Assembly: GCA_025174535.1 (NCBI GenBank)
Contig: JALBUN010000011.1
Span: forward strand, 496,001 to 560,000
DNA from: Cantharellus purpuraceus
Lineage: Eukaryota > Basidiomycota > Agaricomycetes > Cantharellales > Hydnaceae
DNA length: 64,000 nucleotides
Direction: 5' to 3'
In this document: piece after piece, positions 22,130-32,739 of the stretch
Position numbering within the stretch: the stretch's first letter is position 1
Layout of the letters: each line of letters starts with the position of its first letter
Notes under the pieces: generated by a model
Databases searched by the model: none
Seen by the model: the letters and a program-made list of their open reading frames with translations, nothing else
Told to the model about the DNA's origin: nothing
Program-made: the position numbers and the translations under genes

Positions 22130-22998
22130 TACCCAAGTTATTTGACTAATGGTGACTCATGCCATGAGTCAGAGCAAATCTGAGCAATTGGCTAGGAAAC
22201 TTCCACCCCTTTCTCACATATTCCACAGGCTTCCAGTAGTTTCCATCTATTAATAGGCAGAAGTCTCCAGTAGTATTAGTTAGCTCCTGTAAATACAATG
22301 TATAAGAAGGTCATTCTGCCTCTGAAATAGCAACATATTCTACCCATCTTCTGCACACCAGTGTGACTAGAGTGAAAACAGTGTCATCCTCTACATCTCA
22401 GTAACTGTTGATTTATCAGTTCAAGGGTCACTTACAGTTGTGTAACTGTACTTGATTGCACTCAAAGTAGTGATATTCCTGCTTTGGGCATGAGTGTAGT
22501 ATCTGCCTCACGTGACTACGAATCTACAGGGTGAGATTGTCTGTCGATAGTCCTGCCATTAGTGCTCTTGTTTAAGTTACTAGTGTGTACTGCCTTTGCA
22601 GAGCATTAGAAGCTTGAACTCGTGTGAAGCAGTTGCTAGACTACTTCACACATTGCTGTTATTCGCTTCAGAGTGCCACTGGTTGGATGGTTGAATTCAT
22701 CCACCTACTTCCTTTAGCCTCTAAGTGCACTCCCTCTTTTTGGAATATCTGGACCCCTAAGCATCTGTGAACTCTAGACTCTGGAAGTCTTATTCATTTC
22801 TTGCTGCTAAGAAATGTATTACCTTTCTGTGTATAGTCTGCATTGACCAATACAAAGGACTGTAACCAAAGTACAAATGTTAAATTGTTTCTGGAGTTGT
22901 GCTGCAGCAGGGTTTGATATTCTTCTCAGCTGTTCATTCACGGAATTGTGGTGATTTAGAGTTTGCCCTAACACCATAATTTTGTGGGTTCCAAAACA
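22130..22998 (-). mobile_element. Family B LTR, copy 3, truncated
   Basis: The reverse complement starts TGTTTTGGAACCCAC at 22998 and follows copies 1 and 2 for about 870 bp, as far as the ATGAGTCACCATTAGTCAAATAA region, then is lost at repeat D. A short plus-strand fragment related to the same LTR (CTATGGGTAGACACAGCTT near 21742) shows that the missing end was rearranged. Confidence 0.75.
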
Positions 22999-23387
22999 GA
23001 GGGGAGGTGGTAGAAGGGGTAGAGGAGCCATAGAACAGCTCAGGTGGGATGGCAGCCATCTGAGGCAAGATGCAGCGTGTTGTGGGTAGGAGTGGACATG
23101 TTCTTTACTCTTAAGTCCCCATGGTGTACTAATAACTATTATTCTGCTCAGCATATGCCGGAGCCAATAATTATTGGTAACAAATACTCTCTAGTAAGAC
23201 ATGTATTAGCAAGTCCGGTATGAAGAGGCATTGAAAATGTGAAACGCGGGGGGTCACAACGTGACGCTGCTACTCAAATAATTTATGAATCGAATGAACT
23301 GTTCCTCTAATCCACATACAATCTACAAAGGCTGGACCATAGAACCCGAAAATAAGCTCAACACCTAGAACCCCGCTCGTTGTACAT
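22999..23387. other. Boundary between transposon nest and gene space
   Basis: No gene seen. The right part is the 3' flank of the PBDC1-like gene. Nothing in it matches the repeats to the left. Confidence 0.6.
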
Positions 23388-24263
23388 TTAAGCCTTCTTC
23401 CGTTTCTTCTCGCCGCCCTCCTTTGCCTTCTTCGCTTTCTCAGCCTCGGCTTCCTTCTTAGCCTTCTCATGTATGGTATCGTTCAGACCTAGACGATTCC
23501 GAGAGATCTAAGGGCAATGATGGGTGTAAGGAAAATTCCCATTCTCGGCACTGAGACAAGAATGCATACCTCAATAGCGTAGAACTGCATTCTCGTGACT
23601 GTGTGAATGCGATAATGATTGAATCAGTGCCGGCGTATGATGGCCGTGAAATGGACGTACCAAAGATGGAATTATGCTGAGCATATTCGTCTCTAGCGTC
23701 TGTGCGAATAAGAGAGCCAAAGTTATAATCCTTTACTTTCTTCTCGTATCTGTGCAAGTTGTGTACGGGTGTAATCACTAAAGGAGTGAAGGGCGTGGAC
23801 TCACTGCATCATGAATTCACGCCAGCGGTTCTTACCGCTGTCACTCTTCATCCAATCCTCATCGAGGTTAACGAGTTTGGTGTAAGGCGCTTCAACTACC
23901 TCCGGGAAGGAGGATGAAAGATGCTCGAAGATCTCGTCATCCATTCTGGGCAACCATGTGGTTAGGCCTCGTTGAAAGCATGGGGCTAAGAGTGCTCTTA
24001 CTTTGTCAAGCGCAGTCCCTTCGGTTGAACATTGGTAAGAAGGTTCCAATATGTCTGGTGAAAAGAGAACATGTGAGCCCCATAGGATTAGATAAACATC
24101 CTCGATGTGGGGCAAGACAGACTTGAGCATGTTCAACGGCTACGACTGCGAACTGTTTCTCAATCTGGAAAGTTACATGAGCTATGGGTATGTCGTCAGT
24201 TGCGACGAGTTATAAGCGCACTTCGACTAAATTTTGTGCATTTTGCGGGTCAAACTTGGACAT
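23388..24263 (-). CDS. PBDC1: PBDC1 / YPL225W homologue
   Basis: Seven exons on the minus strand, 171 codons: 24263-24222, 24164-24123, 24054-24002, 23945-23805, 23749-23661, 23598-23570, 23507-23388. All junctions are GT-AG and keep frame. The product starts MSKFDPQNAQNLVE, followed by IEKQFAVVAVEHAQ, TYWNLLTNVQPKGLRLTK, MDDEIFEHLSSSFPE, then KVKDYNFGSLIRTDARDEYA, RMQFYAIEISRNR, and a Lys/Glu-rich tail. This order matches the PBDC1 family (yeast YPL225W), small cytosolic proteins reported as chaperone-like factors for translation elongation factors. Length is close to the fungal family. The start is supported by the family N-terminus. The name does not imply polysaccharide synthesis. Confidence 0.9.
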
Positions 24264-24516
24264 GATCGAACGCTGGCAACCTTTGGTGAAGTGACGGCAA
24301 GAACCGGGTCGCGGAAGCAACTGGGGGGGCCACTGATCTTTTGTCTTTTTCTCATTTGGCACGTCCACAACACAGAAAGCTTAGAGTTGGAATCGAAGCC
24401 TTTGGCCACGCACTGAGTGCACCACTCTAACTGCTTGTCTGTGGTGCAGGTATTGTCCTTTGTTATAAGTATCTGACTCAGTAGTACTCAGTTGCCGCGA
24501 CCGCCAAACAGACTTG

Positions 24517-25910
24517 ATGGGCGATTCTCGAGCGCGAACGTCCGTGGATATATCTCTATATTATCTCTTTATTTGATGTCTTATGCGTTTATCAGGACAG
24601 GCTCGCCACGCTCGACACATTCCTCGATTCCCAGCGCCAGCTTCTCGCTCGCACCCAGTCCGACCTCCACAAGCTGGCGAGCCTCCGCGAGCACGCGCTT
24701 GCAGATCCGAAAGGATTTATTGAGAATGTGGATAGTGAGGTTGGAGTGCTTCATTATTGTTTATTATCTCCTGACGTGCTCCTGGTAGCTGGATAACTCG
24801 GCGTTCAAGTTGAGCGAGTATGTGGCACCGCAGAGACCAGAAGATATTGACTGGGACCTCTTCACATCTCTTGGTGTGGTTTCTCGCCTATTCTGTATGT
24901 TTGTATCTCAAACATCATTGTTCATAGACCCATCCCCGTTCGCCACCATCTCCTTACCGGGACCACCACCCATCTCTACAGCAACAAAGCAACGTTCACC
25001 GCCTTCGGAACTGCAGACATTTGTACGCGAGGCAAGCAAGAACATCCTTGCCGATTTCCGACCCTTTGTTCCAGTTGACCTAGACGAGACTCAAGATGCA
25101 GAAGTGGACACTGCCGATGAAAAGCGCCTAGCAGAGCTGGTAAAGCACGGCAAGGTAAACAAAGCTGAGACGATCGGGAAAGCAAGGGTCGACGGCCCGC
25201 CCCTTACACGGAGACGCGTAGGGTCAGGACTTAGGCTGAAACATGAGCACGAGACGCCTTCAGAGTTGAAAGGCAAGGGCCAGGTTGATAATCACAATGA
25301 GAAACAGGCCCACCTTGAACCAGCGTAAGCATTGCTGTCTCTCACACTGGCTTAATAGCTAATGTTTGTAAACAGTTCACCACAGGTTCGGCCACGGCCT
25401 CAGCGCATTCGCAAACCTCGAGTCAGAGCGGATGAGATATATCAACCGTCTCCTTCAGTCCATGCCTCTCCATTCCCACCTTCTTCCCCATCTCCACGTC
25501 TTGATACCACAGTCGTGTCGGAAATTCCCGAGCCCGTCGAACCATCTCCTTCAGACGCCAGTTCGTCCGATCACTCTGACCATAATGGTCCTCCACAGCC
25601 TTCGAAAGCTAAGCGACAGGATGCTCGCAAGCAACGTCGACGTGATGTGCCGTCTGAGACGTTTAACTTGCCATGGTCGCTCTCGGAGCAGCACCTGCTT
25701 GAAAAATTACTTTCAGAGATTCCAGCAGGAGAGAAGCAGAGGTACGCATCGCTTTAGATTCATGTCATACTCCTTGACATAAAGAATGCACATGGTAGAT
25801 GGGCAAAGATTTCGAAGGCAATGTCTGGAAGGAGGACTCCACGGCAGGTCGCGAGTCGCGTACAGAAATATTTCGAAAAGTTAAAGAAATTTGGTGTTGA
25901 GCCTGGTTAA
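24517..25910 (+). CDS. ZZZ3-like SANT/Myb domain protein
   Basis: Six predicted exons, 376 aa: 24517-24543, 24596-24739, 24789-24873, 24928-25324, 25376-25741, 25799-25910. The C-terminal 60 residues form a SANT/Myb domain (PWSLSEQHLLEKLLSEIPAG ... RWAKISKAMSG ... TPRQVASRVQKYFEKLKKFG). The RxxxQVASRVQKYF signature is typical of the SANT domain of ZZZ3, a subunit of the ATAC acetyltransferase complex in animals. No ZZ zinc finger is visible, so the full-length role may differ. The N-terminal part has a helical segment (TLDTFLDSQRQLLARTQSDL); the middle is charged and proline-rich and probably disordered. The gene lies head to head with the PBDC1 gene, 253 bp apart. Exon 1 and the GAG/GTTGGA donor at 24739 are the least certain parts. 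Confidence 0.75.
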
Positions 25911-26092
25911 CAAGAAAAATTGGTTCTTGACTCTGCGCGTGTAGTCCACACTGATGACTATTCTTGCGCCATTCGATACGACATTCATTGACTGTCCCCG
26001 GCTGGACTTCACACCAGAGATAACCACAGATTAAACGTCAACCTTGGTTTGCAGGTTTTTTATGGAGACCATTCTAAGCACAATTTACTTGT

Positions 26093-27340
26093 TCAAAAAT
26101 TCCTTGGATCCAATTTGCTCAGTCTCCATTCCTTGCCTAATTTTCCCTCCATGATTAGCTCCGCTACTGCCTTGGCAGTTCCAGGCGCATTGCAAATTCC
26201 CCAGCATGTATGCCCCGTTGCAACGACCAAACCTGGCACTTGTTCTACCACACCCACGATTGGCCCGCCTAGTGGCATATAGCATGCTTGCTCCACTTCA
26301 ACTCTGCCGTCCCTCAATTGTGTGGATATGCTACCCACTTGCTCCCTCAGCGCAACAATAGTGGATGGGGAGGTTTGCACGAGTGACGCTAGTGGAGGAA
26401 GGGGCGCGTCATCTCCTGGCGCACATGCATACACCCGATTGTGGGGACGAGCATATATCTCGGGTGACGCCTCTCCACCATCGGCACTGTGAATTTCCGT
26501 GAACAATACATGTGGCGAGAGCGGCGTGCTGGGCTCCATGACTATCGAATGTGAACGTGTATATGTTATTGGCAAGGATGGCAGAAGCGTGGGCGACCAG
26601 GGCCCTGCCGCTAATAAGATTGAGTCCGCGGGGATGTGTATAGTGTGTGATCCTGGAGCCGTTGGTGCGTATGTTACGCCCACAACTCCGTTGCCTTTGT
26701 CATTCTCGGCAGTACCGCTGCGACGTTCTGCATTTCCATTTCCGCGCTCAATCGATACGACCTTTGCTCCCTCCACGACTTCGAGTCTTTCCCCTGCCGC
26801 CTCATGCGCTAAAGCAAGCATGGACGTCGTAAACTCATATGGATGAACTTGCGCAGTCTCCCCGGGTCCCGCCATGGGTTCATACATGTCCGTAAGCGCC
26901 TCCTCGACCCAATCGAGATCGTCTGGGTGTCCTGTGGCGCGTTGAGCTTGAGCACTCCCGAGGCTGTGGCTATGCAGCCCGCCATAATCAGAGCTACGCT
27001 CTACTTTCAAAGCGTCTTTAGCGGCTTGTGTGCGCCCCCTCCACTTGCCACATGCAACCTCTCGCCATCCCCATCGCTCTGTTCCCTCATGTTGCTTTGC
27101 CAACTTTTTATGCTCCTGAAAAGATATTTCCCCGAGCTCGCGCGGAAACGCCCAGTTGGCTACCAATCCGGCCGCCTTTCCCGAGGCACCTGCGGCGATG
27201 GTGGACGCTTCCAGGAGGGTTATATAACAGTTGGATGCGGGAAAGAGAGGATGCCGAGTGAGGTAATAAGCAGATGCACACCCTATGATTCCTCCCCCAA
27301 TAATGACTATGCGACGTTCTTTCAAAGAGCTGGTGGACAT
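26093..27340 (-). CDS. FAD-dependent oxidoreductase, DAO family (TDA3-like)
   Basis: Single-exon gene, 415 aa from the ATG at 27340 (MSTSSLKERRIVIIGGGIIG). An upstream in-frame ATG at 27439 would add 33 residues without family-like sequence. The Rossmann dinucleotide-binding motif GGGIIGCASAYYL is near residues 13-25, followed by LLEASTIAAGASGKAAGLVA, the usual DAO arrangement. Near the C-terminus GHTCWGICNAPGTAKAVAEL is the second FAD-contacting region. The same C-terminal signature occurs in yeast TDA3 and related putative cytosolic oxidoreductases, whose substrate is not settled. Convergent with the SANT gene, 182 bp between stops. No targeting peptide visible. Confidence 0.85.
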   Translation of the reverse strand: MSTSSLKERRIVIIGGGIIGCASAYYLTRHPLFPASNCYITLLEASTIAAGASGKAAGLVANWAFPRELGEISFQEHKKLAKQHEGTERWGWREVACGKWRGRTQAAKDALKVERSSDYGGLHSHSLGSAQAQRATGHPDDLDWVEEALTDMYEPMAGPGETAQVHPYEFTTSMLALAHEAAGERLEVVEGAKVVSIERGNGNAERRSGTAENDKGNGVVGVTYAPTAPGSHTIHIPADSILLAAGPWSPTLLPSLPITYTRSHSIVMEPSTPLSPHVLFTEIHSADGGEASPEIYARPHNRVYACAPGDDAPLPPLASLVQTSPSTIVALREQVGSISTQLRDGRVEVEQACYMPLGGPIVGVVEQVPGLVVATGHTCWGICNAPGTAKAVAELIMEGKLGKEWRLSKLDPRNF

Positions 27341-27449
27341 GTTGATTAACGCTACAGAAGGAGAGTTTGCCTCATTGAACGGGACCGCTCCTTGATCCTG
27401 CACGTGACTACATTCGCGCCACCCAGTAATAATCTTCATTTGAATAATA

Positions 27450-27858
27450 GGGCGTATATGGAACCAGCTTACGCTGAAAACCTTTTTGATGCTCCATCAT
27501 AACCCGACGTTAGTCCAAAGTGGAGCAACGGTCCAGGCCTGGACCGGCAGCTTGTCAGACCGCCGAATGCAAGCCGAACGGCATGACATCCCTTTGTAAG
27601 CGCGACTTATGGCCAGTGTTCGTGAAGTCCTCCTCCCAAACCCACCTCCTTGGTTTTCAGAATCTTCTGCTTTGTGCCTGTGGTAGCTTCACTTCTGCGT
27701 GGGAGTGAGGTTTGACACTCTTGTTAAATGGAGCTTCAAAGCGGCATGTGTGAAGCAACTGTGGAGCTTCACCAGAGCCTTGCGAACGCTCCACTGTAGC
27801 TTTTACTACGTTTATCATAGCTAGCGAAACTCAGCTCAAGCTGGTTCCATATACGCCC
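27450..27858. mobile_element. MITE with 23-bp-plus terminal inverted repeats and TA duplication
   Basis: 409 bp bounded by inverted repeats beginning GGGCGTATATGGAACCAGCT (27450 onward) and its reverse complement ending at 27858. Each end is flanked by TA (27448-27449 and 27859-27860). The interior has no coding capacity. TA duplications indicate mobilisation by a Tc1/mariner-type transposase, none of which is in the window. It sits about 110 bp upstream of the FAD oxidoreductase start, so it may affect that promoter. Confidence 0.85.
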
Positions 27859-27862
27859 TAAT

Positions 27863-29713
27863 ACCAATTTTCTGCTTGGAAGAAACACTTGTGCTTTGGC
27901 CTCTATGTTGCCCTGATCATTCGCCTTGCGATCGTTTTTAGCGTTCTCTGTTGCCGTCAGTTCACATTAACATCTATGCTTGCTGTGACTCATGGTCGAT
28001 ACATTGAAGCTGGAAGTTCCACGTCTCACAACGCACTGTACCATTACTGGTACGTGTCGAGCGGTCTTGCATCCTTCCTGTGAGCTAGGATAGCAAGAAG
28101 AATTACTCTAAGGTCTGGATTTCACCCCGGCCGTGGGATGTGCGCACGTCGTGGCCGCCAGTGAAACCGGAAAGAAAAAACTAGACGGATCCCAGCCCGT
28201 GGTGACTCGGAACGTCAATGAACCCTCGAAATGACTAGGGTCAGATGGTAATTGCATAGTGTTGTAGGTCCTTGAAGCATATGTACGAGGTTGACCCCAG
28301 TAGTCTTAGAGTCTCGCGCTTTGATTCCTCGTCACTCCTTCACCGGAAAGACAAGGTGGTCCTCAAATCGCTCGAATCTGCGCAAGTTCTTGAACTTGGC
28401 CCAGTCCTTCTGACGCGGAAGAGACAGGAGGGATTGATGCAGTGCACCACGAATTGGATCAGTCCGTGCCGGCTGTCAAGTGCTCCTCCAGAATTTGAGA
28501 CCCTTCTCTGTGTGATTCTACACGTGTCCTTAGGATTATTGCCTCCTAGCTGCTTCCGGTGCGATTGATGTTCAGGTCGCCAGCAACGCCTCATTCCTCG
28601 GTTCGTCATGCATGACTACCTTTGCCAAAGCAAATCGAATCATGATTGCATCGAGTCATTCCCTGACGGCTCGATTCACTTGCAACGCAGTCTGTTTCAG
28701 TGATCACCTTGGCCTCACCAGGTCATTTCGTGATGTTATTTGTGGTAGCCAATGGCGAAATGCTGGTCGAAAACTCACTCTCCTTTAAATGTGCGCCACT
28801 TGCATTCCTTCCCTCACGCTTCCTTTCCTCGGTACGTTCACTGTTGTCAAACTGATTCCACAAGGTCAATCTTGAATTCTTTGAGAGACATTGGATAAGG
28901 CTACTGATCTCTCACAGCGAGTCCACCACTATCAAGGATCAGGGTTTCGTCATAGAACCTTGCACATGCAGCCAAGTGCTTCATAACTGATGGACGAACA
29001 GGAGCTCGACACTTATCTGCTAGTAGACGTTGATCGCATGAGACGGCAATAGAAGTCTCTCGCCATATTGGTGTTAAAGTGAAAAGGGGGTCTAGCAATT
29101 ATTAGCCGTGATACCCATCACGTCAACAGTCCCTGTCGAGCCAAGTTTCATGGGGATATAAGGATTCCCCGCATTCTATACTCATTCAGTCCATCAGTTC
29201 AAATGGATTCCATACCTCGAATGATACCAGTTGACCCTGCAGTTTAATCTTGAGAGATCAGCACAGGTGATGTATGCGTTTCGGGGGAGTGAAGCCGTTT
29301 GGATGGATAACTGATGGTCAACAAGTGTTGGGCCTCAACGTCAACACTAATAGGGAAACGGCGAGAGTCCAAATGTCCTGATCCACATAATTTTGACACC
29401 CCTTACAAAGGCACTGATGGCAATATAAAGATCTCATGGTTTCAAGGTTTGGGTGTCACGAGAATTTGGATTTCTTTTTGTTCTCTGCAATAGGAAATAG
29501 GACAAGCGCCGGATCCCCCTGGGTTGAGAATCTGCATTAGTGGACCCACAGCGTCAAACACGAACCTCGTGGATTTAAAAGTGTACCTCAAGCGTTTCTC
29601 AAGATGCATACGGTATTCCTGCCCAATATCCTTATCTCCAGCTTCATTCTAGGGGCTTTTAATATTTTACTGCTGCGTGACCACATTCACACCAAGTACT
29701 ATCCACATCCATA
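27863..29713. other. Intergenic region without recognised gene
   Basis: About 1.85 kb. Several short open frames (for example 27889-28083 and 28272-28568) lack family features and convincing splice continuations. The last 200 bp are the upstream region of the Clp1-like gene. Nothing else seen. Confidence 0.5.
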
Positions 29714-30848
29714 ATGCTCTCTGAACGCCGTCCAGACGGTCTCGTCCCCTCTTTTGCATCCACCAATGAGTGCCTCATCGCAGACAAGGAAAACACGCCT
29801 CTCGCGAGCCCACACTCTCCCTCGCGTTGTCATGGCGCTCATAGTCGCAGGCGCGGTGCGCGTACATTCACTGGCATTCTGCGGTCACAATCGTTGAGCG
29901 CAGCCGCGCGTACCCAACGTCATCGTGCTCATCATCGCACTCCTCGTCCAGCTCTATATGATTCCCAGACGGTGCCTAATACTGAAGCATCACCGTCAAT
30001 CCCATCGATCCAGCAAGTAGGGGTCCTTCTACCCCGTAGACTTTCGCGCCCCGTATATCGTGAGATCGATCTACAAAACCTCACGGTCGCGATTCCTTCT
30101 CTTGAGGGCATTCCACTCCAGTTTATCCGTCAGAATTTAGAAGAGATGGGACCACGGTGAGTTTTTACACGTTTTACACGTTTTATCATCGAGGACGCCT
30201 GACTCAAGTCTGGAATGCAGACTCCTACGCGCTACTCGTGCTGCAACAACAACATTCAATCCAGATTTCCCGGGAATAGTCCTTCGGGAAATAACATTGA
30301 TTTGCGATGACTTGTCTGTCGATCCTCCCAGTCACGTCATCGCTGTATGCTCCAAGAAACGCGACTACGTCGCCTTCTTCCCTGCTCACTCTATTGTCCT
30401 CTCCGCGTACTGCGCCAATGTTCCCACACTCCCTGCCTCAAGACCGAATACCCCCTCCCAACCAGGCGAAACCATCACAGTTCCCGTGTTTGCATTCGAA
30501 CTTCCAGCCCCGACATTCTTTCCCACTATACTAGCCTACCTCTACACCAAACGTTCCGACTTGCTGAGAAATGAGCTGCTTCCTGCGCACGGTGCATTGT
30601 CAACAGCTGGGCTCGTTCAGGCACATGCCGCTATGTCTCAAAAGGAATTGATCCTCGCCGCGAGCAAAGTCAAACTATTTTGGGCCAATACATGTGTCTT
30701 AGGCATATACGACGAGCCTCTGTTCAAGGTCATGGAATTTGCCTGGGATGTTCTAGTGCGTGCAATGGAGATGAAAGGCACCCTGTCCGGCCCCAGTCAA
30801 TCTGTGGACGCTTCCAAGGTTAATGCCGATTTGAATAAGTTGGTATAA
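29714..30848 (+). CDS. clp1: Clp1-like protein (clampless 1 family)
   Basis: Two exons, 29714-30156 and 30221-30848, 356 aa. The intron is GTGAGT...GCAG and keeps frame. The N-terminal 120 residues are basic and serine-rich. The C-terminal part contains SHVIAVCSKKRDYVAFFPAH, SIVLSAYCANVPTLP, ITVPVFAFELPAPTFFPTIL and AYLYTKRSDLLRNELLP. The last block resembles the conserved segment of Clp1 proteins as I remember it. Length is close to Coprinopsis Clp1 (about 365 aa). In Coprinopsis and Ustilago, Clp1 acts downstream of the mating-type homeodomain proteins and is needed for clamp-cell formation or growth of the dikaryon. Agaricomycetes often have several Clp1-like paralogues, so this may not be the mating-pathway orthologue. 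Confidence 0.65.
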
Positions 30849-32089
30849 TCGTTTGTTGTTTTTATTCGCTTTCGCTTTCGCCTTTCGATTTCATTCCTTA
30901 TTTATGGAGACCTGCGGTTTTTTCTTTGAAATAGGATGTGTTGTCCTGCAATGCTGCAACGCTATTAAGTGTAGAAAATATTTCCACTGTTGTTGGTTCG
31001 TCACTTGACTCTTGCTGGAATGTTATAACCTAATTCACCAACGAATTGGCCCCAGAGGAGGTTCCCAACCCCGCCTCATGTTATTGGAGATGGACCTTTG
31101 AAATCCGTACCTTTCAACATGGTGCCACACCGCTTTATTAACTCTTACCACGTGCTTCCGTGACCTGAACACGGGAATTCATTGATTGCAGAAGCGGCAC
31201 GAGCCATTACCTGTCACTGCAAGGTTCAGAAGACCATCGCATCCGACATTGTATCTCGAGCCTTTCAATCATGATGCTATCCCCTGGGTCCTCCAAGCTA
31301 GGCCTCGCAGCCTGAACATTTAGTGGAAGCTCTCCGTTGCTAAATCCTTTCCAGGCTCTCCTTCCGTGAGTAACTTCCTAGGAATCAAGAATCGAAACCT
31401 CCAATTCCGAGCCTGGCGGGGTATTAATTGACTCGACGTATATTTGACTGACTTTTCTTCATTGCACTGCTTGTTTGTTGGGCCTGCGCTATTTCGTCAC
31501 GATTGTCTTTGGCTCGTATAATGCTGAGTTCTGTTGACTTCAGCGACAGGGTCTGTCTAAGTGTGTTGGAATGCTACACTGTCTCGATCAGCCGACTTGT
31601 GAACGATGCTCCGTGGTCTATGGGGCTACCTTGATCCACTATGCGGTCCTGTTCCTTCTTTGGCTTTCAGTCTCAACTCAAGGCGGGTGAACGCATGTGA
31701 CACTTGTGCTGAGGCTTTTGAAACTCATTTAGGAAGCCTTGACGTGGAATTTAATGGACATCGTTATGAAGTTAGTGTTCTTCGCCACGGAGCTGCAGAT
31801 ACGCATGTAACAGGCTAATGGTGTTTCTGATATGCCCTGGGTTAGGTCTGTGCAATAAAATATGGTCCTGGACAGGATACTCGCTCCTATGAGGCGACAA
31901 AAAACGTGACATTTCCAAAGGATGGGCTACATTAACTCTGAGGTGTGTCCACTACTCTAGCTCCGATATGTCTGCATGCCAAGAAATATGATGTTCCCGA
32001 AGGGGAGCCTGAGGCCCTAGACAATTATTAGTCGTCAAAAATTGCAGCAAACATATTGAATTCGGGAGCATACTTGGGCGGGACACCCC
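30849..32089. other. Intergenic region
   Basis: Downstream flanks of the Clp1-like gene and of the secreted repeat gene, which converge on it. The open frame at 31606-31818 shows no recognisable feature. Confidence 0.5.
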
Positions 32090-32657
32090 TTACGCCTCCT
32101 CATTCTCTGGGAAGCAGATTTTCCCAATTCCCGTCTACGGGTCGCACGTCACTCAGCAGAGAAATTTGAGCACATGGGGTTACCCACCCCACTGACACAG
32201 TGTTTACGAGCTTCCAAGACTTGGTCCGCAGTTGGAGCCCGAGCCCCATCATCGGGAGACTCATCATCGGGAGCATCAGCGCGAGCCTCATTCTCTGGGA
32301 AGCAGATTTTCCCAATTCCCGTCTACGAATCGCATGTTAATCTCAACGTGGAGACATTCAGCACATGGAGCTACTCACCCCACTAACACAGTGTTTACGG
32401 GCTTCCAAGACTTGGTCCACTGCTGGAACGTTCTCAGCGCGGGCCTCATTCTCTGGGAAGCAGATTTTCCCAATCCCCGTCTGCTCAACGGTCGTCAATC
32501 ATAGCAAGAGGACATCGAACACATCAAAGCTGCTCACTCCGCTGACACAGTGTTTGCGAGCCTCCAAGCCCTGAGCCTCAGTGGAGGTGCCAATGGGGGC
32601 GGCCGAGACGCACGCAACTTAAAGTAGAGTAAGGAGAGTGGCTTCGAAGAAGTACAT
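32090..32657 (-). pseudogene. Secreted repeat-peptide precursor with three two-Cys modules; stop in signal peptide
   Basis: Four exons on the minus strand, all phase 0: 32657-32538, 32480-32379, 32322-32188, 32134-32090 (402 nt). Exon 1 encodes MYFFEATLLTLL-stop-VACVSAAPIG, a signal peptide with TAA at 32619-32621 where the neighbouring paralogue has TAC (Tyr). Each exon junction falls inside the repeated module LEARKHCVSG|TGIGKICFPE: exons 1, 2 and 3 end with LEARKHCVSG, and exons 2, 3 and 4 begin TGIGKICFPENE. This gives three modules with two cysteines each, separated by variable acidic linkers. The layout fits a secreted precursor cut into repeated peptides, as in Kex2-processed repeat proteins or peptide natural-product precursors. 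The cleavage signal is uncertain: EAR|K flanks each module, not a clear KR. Apart from the stop, frame and splice sites are intact, so it is a very recent pseudogene, a polymorphism or a sequencing error. Confidence 0.7.
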
Positions 32658-32719
32658 GGTGCGTATGGCTGAAGTGGCGACGGATACGACTGGAGAACTC
32701 GAGAGGATTTGGGAGGAGC

Positions 32720-32739
32720 TTATATACCGCAGAGCACCC
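32720..32739 (-). promoter_or_regulatory. TATA-type core promoter of the repeat-peptide gene
   Basis: On the minus strand GGTGCTCTGCGGTATATAAG, with the TATA box 69 bp before the ATG at 32657. The same block occurs upstream of the paralogue at 34012. Confidence 0.75.

Noticed and set aside
26093..27439. Upstream ATG at 27439 as start of the FAD oxidoreductase
   Set aside because: The extra 33 residues show no targeting peptide or family similarity, and the FAD-binding motif begins right after the ATG at 27340.
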